64,000 nt of DNA from Kutzneria kofuensis (GTDB taxonomy: Bacteria > Actinomycetota > Actinomycetes > Mycobacteriales > Pseudonocardiaceae): NCBI RefSeq assembly GCF_014203355.1, contig NZ_JACHIR010000001.1, positions 7,132,038-7,196,037 on the forward strand, written 5' to 3'. A program made the translations under genes and the position numbers. Below are positions 61,901-64,000 of the stretch, piece after piece. How positions within the stretch are numbered: the first letter of the stretch is position 1; each line of letters starts with the position of its first letter. The notes under the pieces are model-generated. The model saw only the letters and a program-made list of their open reading frames with translations. It was not told where the DNA came from and searched no databases.

Positions 61901-64000
61901 GAAGATCGGCGACGCCGCCAAGTGGGAGTCGGTGCTCGAGACCGAGGGCGTCACCGGCCTGTACAAGCTGGGCTTCAGGCTGCACGTGCAGGCCATCGGC
62001 CACGACCCGGTCATCTTCCGTGACGGCTCCGCGCACGTGCGGATGGGTGGCGTCGAGGCCAACCGGGCCGGCATCGAGCCGCCGCACGGCGCCAAGACCG
62101 ACTTCGAGCCGACGCCGGAGCCGCTGCACGCGCCCAGCTACCTGTCCTCGGGCAAGTCCATGGGCCTGGCCAAGATCCTCAGCCTCTCCGGCGGCGACCA
62201 GGTGCGCCAGCGGGTCGAGGAGACGTTGCTGGGCAACGACAAGCTCAAGGATCTGGCCCCGGACTTCGGCAGCCGCACGTTCGCCGACGCCTCCCGCGGC
62301 GACAAGGCGCTGGCCGCGGCCAACCGCCGCGCGTTGGACACCAAGCTGTCCGACGAGCACCTCGCGGCCAACATGGACAGCATGCTCGGCGACGGCATGA
62401 AGATCCGTCTGAAGAAGCCGGGCCTGTTCGTCAACCGCTACGTCACCGTCACGGTCAAGGCCCGCCTGACCGAGTTCGAGCACCTGGGCCAGGCCCCCGA
62501 TCACACCGTGACCGGGGCCGGCGGCACCTCGCACGCGCTGGGCATCTCCGGCACGGCCAAGAAGGGCGTGACGGTGTACGCGGACGGCCGCGTCACCACG
62601 CCTTTCGACGGTGGCCACGCCAAGGGTGCGCCGACCGCCTCGGTCGGCGTCCAGTACGGCTACAACCGTGCGCACGACACCGAAGCCGGTCCGTCGACCG
62701 GACACAAGCTGTCCACCGGCGGCGGTGAGGACGTGCACGGCTTCAAGGCCAAGGTGGCCTACGACGTCACCGTGGACGACCACAGCCGGTCCCGTTCCTG
62801 GGTGCGCCGGCTGACCCCGGGAACCCCCGGTCTCGACGTGCCGGCCGTGCACCGGACGCCGCACGTGGGCCCGGACGACGGCACGCACCGCACGCCGCCG
62901 TCCGGCGAGGTCACCGTGCTGGTGCCGCACAGCCTGACCAGCAAGACCCCGCCCCACCAGCACGTGGACAACCACGTGACCACGCCGATGGCCAACGCGC
63001 CGCACATCAGCGACCTGCGCGCCACGGCCCGGGCCAAGCGGCAGCCGGAGTTCCAGCGGGTCGAGGCGATCGTCGGCGCGGAGCACATCCAGCGGGCCGC
63101 CGAGGATGCCCTGGCCGAGGCCGGCGGCGGTGACCGCGCGCTGGCGTTGCCGGGCACGGTCAGCGCCGACGCGCTGCATCACGCCTTCAGCCCGGAGACG
63201 CTGACCGCCGACCCGCAGCTGGTGTCGCACGGCGTTCAGCTGGACGGCTTGCAGCACAACCGACGCGTGATGGACCGGGTCGGCGCGGTCGGCATGACCA
63301 TGGAGCTGTCCGAGCCGAAGCTGGTGTCCGTCTCCGACGAGATCTCGTTGAAGCAGCAGCAGTCCGGCGGGTACTCGGTCAGCGGCGCCAAGCAGACGCA
63401 GCACTCGGTGGGCATCAACGTCGGCACGTCCGCGTCCCGCAACGCCCTCACCATCACCCCGGACACCGCGCACCCGCACGGCCGGGCCGGCATCTTCGCC
63501 ACGGCCAGCCTGCGCAACTGGACCTGGACGTCCAAGGTGGCGCGGTCGATGGGCGGCACCGCCGAGCACAGCGTGTCCTCGCCGGACGGCCGGACCGTGC
63601 TGCTGCGGATGAACGCCAAGGTGCACGTGGTCGCGGAGTCGCGGCAGACGAACATGCTGCACGACACCGATGTCCGTACCGCGGGCCGCACGGTCGACCT
63701 GCCGGACAGCGTCTTCGTGCGCGTCACCGAGCAGCAGGCGCGGGCCATGGGCGTGTTGCCCGAGCACGACCTCGCGATCGACCCGACGCCGATCGGGCCC
63801 AAGCCGGGTCTGCCGGTGCCGAACACGCTGCGCACCGAGCGGCCGTCGATCGGATTCGGCTACGTGGAGCCGACCGGCGACCTGGTCAAGCTGGTCCCGT
63901 CGCTGCGTGAGAACCTGGGCGACCTCGGCAAGGAGCTGCTGCCGCAGTCGGTTCTCGACGACGCCATGGGCAACCTGCGGCGTCTGGAGGAGCAGTCCTC
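46917..64000 (+). CDS. giant multidomain T7SS-associated putative toxin, open at the window edge
   Basis: At least 5,694 codons from ATG 46917 with no in-frame stop to the window end. Domains in order: a CpnT-like WXG100 head with AWPKGDEDKLRELARAW (residues 20-36); membrane helices (about 103-170); an Asn/His/Pro-rich linker (about 340-780); a metalloprotease with HEIGHTLGFFDH (1167-1178); an alpha-solenoid (about 1278-1700); a degenerate OTU-like region (1750-1965); coiled coils (about 2005-2390); two FEASLYG repeats (2397 and 2654); four papain-fold glutamine-deamidase-type units (catalytic Cys 3118, 3574, 3997, 4445); and beta-rich repeats from 4690 on. Third codon positions stay G/C-rich. 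Most likely an effector of the adjacent system; target and immunity genes are unseen. Confidence 0.9.
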   Translation, partial: MSLEMPPELDWLFKIVAGQAWPKGDEDKLRELARAWTEFSTSVHDISAEFEPYFTMVTSNATGSAGQQFAEFVKQMHEQLPALIDAGAQITKLSYKTAQQVEYSKYMIIGQLVLLAAELAWCIANAVWTFGASLSLEAVYIAATRLTVSMILRRLAMAIAMGVISQVALDVAIQLIQKLKAKDPGEFSWNLQNTGMAAAMGGLGGLLGGGLHIGLNKGMSRGFGDSVAGLFTNAGLTGLGITGINVAMDPEHDTSDLGYGVTSGLAGAIGSAIGGGRGGRGAHGGVPKMGDIHVGNVDGVHFDLPNIKDDLNLDVLPPKESLGDGNHSGLSGLESPPSGVGGSHTSTGNTGVGGGNNTGGAGHTSTNTNTGGGNSGGGNNTGNHTEVSAPPPANTGSGNTGNHNTTVNQPPPPANTGTGSDTGSHNTGGGNNTGDHNTTVNQPPPASTGGGNNTGGHNTTVNQPPPASNETGGSSNTNVPQRHENVPPPQQQHQDTPPPQHQETPQGNTNVPPHETAQPPAEHSAPPVQRNAPPVQRNAPPVQHNAPPVEHNGPTVQHDSIVQDNTAQNIGQHDTVQSPPPVRQETGGSSNVSHQDITQHQDTTQHDTSQNDTHSTGDNRPNVQHQNDNVAPPVPLGGHHDGPVNDTRTTPTGGDRQTATPPPRGSERPTVSDKTSDTTTRTGPSKIDTDRGAPSVENNESHSNREQQPPAEGQHDVRQHGAETAPPRTTTDTPAPPPRTQTDTPAPVPHAATETPVPHEEQPPSGHRPPPEEIITRPLDDIDVRLGANDEKVGRPGYYDPKLPSDKALGKMTADQQRAVEQRFTERKDEFRKLAPDIAKLTADGKIKVVDGSLESAGPDTHHGVGGKDEQTHHATSQPQSHDQNQPHGDTTPEPKDPPADKNEGGDKNEGDKDTAPPKDKTPEDDGPIKLPKKRISDDESWRYSEADTAPWMLPDKPVHIDQWSHLRGTPAYEKAKVTVKVEKPAFVTSSKVEMTDVNRRHYDDPPAAKAGEKSTVDPNPKHRTPQEKEAAKKAAENDPGPKVTIKQEKGPKLTLNAEQSPTTYDVRRMEVLPGKWVKEFTVKVHLDVPHGADPAAVRRVQEGMDRGVDRFYNQGNRLPSGDQLHVKVEFTTDKDEAHISVAALPDGSRAHQLGWTGLDNDHTLAHEIGHTLGFFDHYKNENVVFQDKAHGTKIKGWNQNTKTSHDTAHTVNNRVVSDSDKGMMTNGLYGADSHINPRELWLLERNLEHSGVIVRDTPLKDLYGDQTPNPGPSLYERAAAGDGNALTKLAEEGNRDAMTTLTDLARNGDPGARQALVDLAGKEHVHAVDGLVRAGEQGPLDVLGKQRPIDVLEGLAFRNPSHEVAKALLTKLGQDNHVPALEAFAKHGDSGAGQRLLSLATGGNHDALNGMVNRGEVQNLAEVANRGQQAGYEGIKHLAGKGNVPAVDHLAGKGDVPALVEASKNNSLPAYDKVKEFAGRGDTRAVDHIGDRKDVPALVDLARNGNQHAYEAIKKLAVANHVPALEALHGQNDVAGLKHVVDSGNPSGYAGIKDLAGKGNTEALKLVTEANDVTTLTDLAGKGVPHSTDALRHLAANGNEQAVHSLTGLKDVPGLSDLSRGGNSHAEAALKNLAFGGDHDALNALVQNRNLDALGDLVRHGNVAANQELIKLAQTGDMDAIRALAHAGNQEAIQFLNSQQHSMAAPTPPRGANFDTGDHVMPGSFEQHRPPHEEDDSQAWRGMQEHQPNMDGVGLVESVLRSSAFQHVKVDGAAPFVGRDGVKSATDAVVSKINANPHRYEFPGLDNRGLAKWAADHLGPDDLARVAPDLRPDHRGPADEAHTQQWRDALAHDLAGGSSRRWQDVRTGLNDGPMSRGDKEVLSHVTDTVVNEHRLPTSAELVGKGLRTPSWNQSHVGQHLPDALAHALGVHLSVDHDGRTSQHGPADGPPLKINSKDGQYSALGEPTRKEMLDGLAASLSTKSTADIGRTVADIVGGGQDKQVFDTVHRMQTLKRAVEHPGGPNAFLRDLTDDAQGLRDRIRKLESEGSSLPKFLRSEQQQRAEERRLQQIDDLRQLVDDREGRISQLRSESRTLGLMNLVDKHVEGRNADGLANLTAHQIVDLGEHLSRQIAAAEKAGFDTSHLTSLHDRVSKEMGVRQVYAKVTKDGVEGLRETQRNFEVALQNLKEGKESRSGFMHLFSSLFDEHTRAEDAELESKLEQAEHGVAEARRELDLIDHPDYRERFARAEDTHRTVQKLRDINTRSKNIQDRQEARAEQAMMAAVEQRRQEEIERQQAEIAEMLADAEAKQRQLDEQLAHDIDHGALERQQEEIQRQLDRMEADQHHLQEQGDRDRLDAALRRQQHELDEQLSRLERETNLAPPRELTPRQEFAAFEASLYGKSVDELRQLDEVHGDDPYRHRAIEQMLEYHAISEKPGGIEQHLRDLEREVEDTRRRAVELSKATDLLPDVFKSELTRRDQADRERQQSELKQHVWRLNNRIERLRHDRNGAMTTHALSLGDDPHAPGWDRLTPNDLLAVEDHVSDLIHDAQLGGHPTEHLERLFDRARDMRVVDRIPLPEPESHARPEPGSAHDTGFEPARDTRGENQDHQPPPEPQPFMRDGGRSEHTPDSDLHVPGGLNPVAEGGHRAFEASLYGRSREELEQLRHDYAHDQARSAAIKRMIDLNRAGDYDHRIEAAREGLRDAESRRDKWKLTDVVPAGLKSERMLREEAANNERVQDRQNRLDQLIEDRAAALTVQALRWPDRAGAPGWRDITRADLETVHEHVQQQIHDARQGGHPVEHLERFRDFTQKLREDRGYVEPENHEPAPHQAQTHHATNAPVAPHTDLSPDVPHEPVDHETATRTVLDAFEQQHEQVVHEFGSRTESEHGPSELFGSSSRQHMPGLGSSHHVPTRDRGRQLEEARNNQRIHENNVRLGQEHVHNIRQRAELLNRQITEQRAAVARAEQGVRGEQSRLRQLTNNRDFIARAGGRKMHEALARADHEIRLQQDNVQRAERHAESYRLGLSQLEENARATQHELVENEAKLRGAEGELNEVRRRAEELAVPEVMWRERYPEHSLEPIRFMRENYPQLRDLNAPRFNAGHQDAMYNCVNNVVSTIETLNGNRTVPHPSALPRSGDLLTSHYNRPQRMVSGPQEIVDTLRNSGPGSHGIVFEHRADGGHVFNAHYDRDLNAIVFIDTQNGRLASLSNQHRYGLMMVHGDDPHAPMPMDTSPYGGRYGGAEREATGGHDNAESHGFGEKTPEHAPPPSDSGSRKRKFEADEDSEYGREGVRHHDAVEPVPVDPNSPEHVATTRSLLEAFEQKQRSIEQELRATHEESPEHEPAREHERSDEPPLAKDFGMPHYVPTRDRGQQLHDAQNAVRTQEEYVRNGRSYVDNLRSQMALTERQIADQHAAVTRAQRAADGYHQQLRQLETNRNFIASTGGRRSHEALARADRDIQQQRQITEQAQRLADSYRQGLADLENQARTLRQQVSDGERQLRTAEDDLTAARRRADELAEPQVMWRERYPEHSLEPIQFMRENYPQLRDLNAPRFNAGHQDAMYNCVNNVVSTIETLNGNRTVPHPSAAPRSGSLLTSHYGRDYRMVSGPDEIARAMRASGPGSRGIVFEHRADGGHVFNVDYNRDLNSIVFLDTQNGRLASINDQHRYGFMMVEGHDPYAPDAMDTTFGSGRYGGPEQTHFGGPQENTTTHEPPETTHEQAEGATEHGPEQTEHEAATRAVLDMFEQQHEEAVRDFGAPRPEHDQSELFGSSHNQHMPGLGSNSHYVPTRDRGRQLEQARNDQQIHENNVRLGQEHVRNLRTQADLLDRQVAEQRAAVSRAQRAADGQRTQLRQLETNRDFIARTGGRRNQEALARAEHDIRQQREIARQAQQHADGYRQGLVDVENRARAARQELVENEAKLRGAEGELNEARRRVEQLAEPEIMWRERYPEHSLEPIRFMRENYPQLRDLNAPRFNAGHQDAMYNCVNNVVSTIETLNGNRTVPHGSLTPRSGDLLTSHYNRPQRMVSGPQEIVDTLRNSGPGSHGIVFEHRADGGHVFNAHYDRDLNAIVFIDTQNGRLASLSNQHRYGFMMVHGDDPHGPTPMDTSPYGRRYGGADDDTAGQHGPADKTGFGDKTPEPATGSGARKRKFEADEDSEYGREGVQHHEAVQSNQASHVDPNSLEHVARTRSVLDVFEQQHRSVETELGAPREAHETPEPPLAKEFGAPQQLPTRDRGRLLDEARNAVRTQEEYVRNGHAYVSNLHAQVQSAERQLVDQHTAVDRAQRSADTYHAQLRQLETNRNFIAGMGGGGRRHQEALARAERDVQQQRQVTEQAQRQADSYRRGLADLENRARAVREQLADGQRQLRAAEDTLVDMRRRADELAEPQVMWRERFPESALEPIRFMRENYPQLRDLNAPRFNAGHQDAMYNCVNNVVSTIDTLRGNRMVPHGSLTPRSGDLLTSHYGREQRMVGHPDEIVQAMRAAGPGSHGIVFEHRADGGHVFNVTYDRDLNSIVFLDTQNGRLGSFNDQHRYGFMMVHGEDHYGPAPMDTTYGTGRYGGPEHTVFGHNGFGRDFAAPSTSTGHESTSQPVHELTSIPEEFDEERLPSYVRDNESLGLGRLVNGDALADRVRQGVVEQLPHGLAERAGAQGLGDVHHAVTEDFDSLLGQGRKFEVRVGDKVYEATVKAKVDFGAAEHTTEPGRSLDRSGGTDRSTSESTTKAKQHDLAAAVSAGNGIGGGSVFASVLHAKPVVTLESSHGASHSVSISHEGSDVVAAKAHVEITLTDKSGAEVHPGGVHLDHDATIALPHDALGTKAEHATPHPVDGRDLTVFAAESVSGVHGAFDMVAKDLHPKVTAIGSPGRKQLLHFLSAGNIKDNLPAMTKDWIYSPDLLSADGGKIGAVRMRIEPVDATLEGSGQGYKIGATLGGSGGAGRSNTSTTGGELWLGGSAAGVADPTHSISAGASLTAAFSKTDSLGTKIGDAAKWESVLETEGVTGLYKLGFRLHVQAIGHDPVIFRDGSAHVRMGGVEANRAGIEPPHGAKTDFEPTPEPLHAPSYLSSGKSMGLAKILSLSGGDQVRQRVEETLLGNDKLKDLAPDFGSRTFADASRGDKALAAANRRALDTKLSDEHLAANMDSMLGDGMKIRLKKPGLFVNRYVTVTVKARLTEFEHLGQAPDHTVTGAGGTSHALGISGTAKKGVTVYADGRVTTPFDGGHAKGAPTASVGVQYGYNRAHDTEAGPSTGHKLSTGGGEDVHGFKAKVAYDVTVDDHSRSRSWVRRLTPGTPGLDVPAVHRTPHVGPDDGTHRTPPSGEVTVLVPHSLTSKTPPHQHVDNHVTTPMANAPHISDLRATARAKRQPEFQRVEAIVGAEHIQRAAEDALAEAGGGDRALALPGTVSADALHHAFSPETLTADPQLVSHGVQLDGLQHNRRVMDRVGAVGMTMELSEPKLVSVSDEISLKQQQSGGYSVSGAKQTQHSVGINVGTSASRNALTITPDTAHPHGRAGIFATASLRNWTWTSKVARSMGGTAEHSVSSPDGRTVLLRMNAKVHVVAESRQTNMLHDTDVRTAGRTVDLPDSVFVRVTEQQARAMGVLPEHDLAIDPTPIGPKPGLPVPNTLRTERPSIGFGYVEPTGDLVKLVPSLRENLGDLGKELLPQSVLDDAMGNLRRLEEQS
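50085..50640 (+). other. zinc-metalloprotease domain in the giant protein
   Basis: Residues about 1057-1241. The motif HEIGHTLGFFDH gives ligands His1167 and His1171, the general base Glu1168, and a third ligand at Asp1177 in an HExxHxxGxxD arrangement. GMMTNG (Met1224-1225), 47 residues on, is a possible metzincin Met-turn. Upstream beta strands (EFTVKVHLDVP) fit a protease core. The domain could cut a target or process the giant protein itself. Catalytic residues are all present. Confidence 0.75.
50748..52020 (+). repeat. alpha-solenoid repeat region of the giant protein
   Basis: Residues about 1278-1702 repeat a helix-turn unit with the pattern LAGKGNVPAVDHL or LARNGDPGARQAL, about 12-18 residues each, more than 20 times. 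This is a HEAT/ARM-like solenoid, which usually binds proteins. It sits between the metalloprotease and the OTU-like region. Confidence 0.65.
52150..52815 (+). other. degenerate OTU-like region of the giant protein
   Basis: Residues about 1745-1966 show the order of an OTU cysteine protease: DGVGLVESVL (Asp1752) where DGxCLF is expected, a long helical part, then LAHALGVHLSVDHDG, and INSKDGQYSAL (Gln1960) where the GHYxAL histidine is expected. Both catalytic residues are replaced (Cys to Gly, His to Gln), so it would be inactive. The assignment rests on pattern only. Confidence 0.4.
54105..55300 (+). repeat. two FEASLYG-containing repeats
   Basis: Residues about 2397-2530 and 2654-2790 begin AAFEASLYGKSVDELRQL and RAFEASLYGRSREELEQL, and share further blocks (GxxERxxxxQxxL, then APGWDRLT or APGWRDIT, then GGHPTEHLER or GGHPVEHLER). 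They are divergent copies 257 residues apart in a coiled-coil setting. Confidence 0.7.
56142..56612 (+). other. papain-fold toxin domain, unit A1
   Basis: Residues 3076-3232: YPEHSLEPIRFMRENYP, DAMYNCVNNVVSTI (Cys3118), GGHVFN (His3189), FIDTQNG (Asp3206). The fold and triad match the toxin glutamine-deamidase (Tox-PL) group of polymorphic toxins. It is preceded by a unit-specific coiled coil starting near 55510 that contains VPTRDRGRQLEEARN. Confidence 0.85.
57510..57980 (+). other. papain-fold toxin domain, unit B1
   Basis: Residues 3532-3688, the same length as the other three. Cys3574, His3645 and Asp3662 form the triad. The first 190 nt are almost identical to unit A1, while the second half differs (GRDYRMVSGPDEIARAMRAS). 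The upstream linker is of the B type, with AVRTQEEYVRNG. Confidence 0.85.
58779..59249 (+). other. papain-fold toxin domain, unit A2
   Basis: Residues 3955-4111 with Cys3997, His4068 and Asp4085. The second half is nearly identical to unit A1 at nucleotide level (QRMVSGPQEIVDTLRNSGPG). The upstream linker is of the A type (ELFGSSHNQHMPGLGS, then QIHENNVRLGQEHV). Confidence 0.85.
60123..60593 (+). other. papain-fold toxin domain, unit B2
   Basis: Residues 4403-4559 with Cys4445, His4516 and Asp4533. The most divergent of the four (FPESALEP, DTLRGNRMVPHGS), but the triad and spacing are unchanged. The upstream linker is of the B type (AVRTQEEYVRNGHAY). It is followed by beta-rich repeats, so none of the four units is at the C-terminus. 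Confidence 0.85.

Noticed and set aside
44775-63767. Minus-strand open frame of about 6,330 codons
   Set aside because: It is exactly antisense to the giant plus-strand gene. Its translation is low-complexity Arg/Val/Gly/His/Leu-rich without recognisable domains, and the plus frame has recognisable domains and correct third-position bias. It is open only because stop codons are rare in high-GC DNA.
1-64000. CRISPR arrays, tRNA or rRNA genes, insertion sequences, integrases, attachment sites
   Set aside because: None seen. The direct repeats present are inside coding sequences or form palindromes, without CRISPR-like spacing. No transposase or integrase motif was found.

Overview
The window is GC-rich DNA with strong G/C bias at third codon positions and frequent GTG starts. 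It carries mshC (mycothiol biosynthesis), two AfsR-type regulators, a hemH product with a C-terminal cysteine cluster, DUF6541 and DUF4142 proteins and a type VII (ESX-like) secretion locus. Together these point to a filamentous actinomycete, most plausibly of the Pseudonocardiales. The genus cannot be fixed from the sequence alone.

Positions 1-27000 hold ordinary chromosomal genes. In order they are: a 5'-truncated GabP-like permease and gabT; a DUF4142 lipoprotein; ferrochelatase; a small membrane protein; an orphan family-5 solute-binding lipoprotein; two overlapping minus-strand genes (one YcxB-like); an AfsR/SARP regulator; a nucleotidyltransferase divergent from a MoxR-VWA pair; an FBP-domain protein; a dienelactone hydrolase; a DUF6541 membrane protein; mshC; a DUF1540 protein convergent with a methyltransferase; an orphan P-loop ATPase; a phospholipase D-like protein; and a second AfsR-type regulator. 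Several intergenic palindromes occur here, notably a 94-nt nested inverted repeat (15095-15188) and a mirrored REP-like array (15764-15938).

A 728-bp non-coding stretch (26999-27726), less GC-rich than its surroundings, separates the second regulator from a co-directional plus-strand cluster that fills the rest of the window (27727 to beyond 64000). The cluster starts with the core T7SS genes eccC, eccD and eccB. Next come a large protein ending in a degenerate ADP-ribosyltransferase-like domain and a right-handed beta-helix fused to an EccA-like AAA+ pair. These are followed by a WXG100 protein, a partner-like helical protein, a 190-residue accessory protein, a Gly/Pro-rich PPE-like protein, a YbaB/EbfC protein and a Pro/Glu-rich repeat protein with a WXG-like head. 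No eccE or mycosin gene lies inside the window.

The cluster ends in an enormous open frame starting at ATG 46917 and still open at 64000, at least 5,694 codons. It has a CpnT-like WXG100 N-terminus with membrane segments, an Asn/His/Pro-rich linker, a zinc-metalloprotease domain (HExxHxxGxxD), an alpha-solenoid and a degenerate OTU-like region. Long coiled coils follow, then four tandem papain-fold domains of the toxin glutamine-deamidase type, each with exactly the same Cys-71-His-17-Asp spacing, and finally beta-rich repeats. The four units are arranged A-B-A-B. I interpret it as a giant multi-effector substrate of the adjacent secretion system, and it is the most unusual object in the window. 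A long antisense open frame across it is a shadow.
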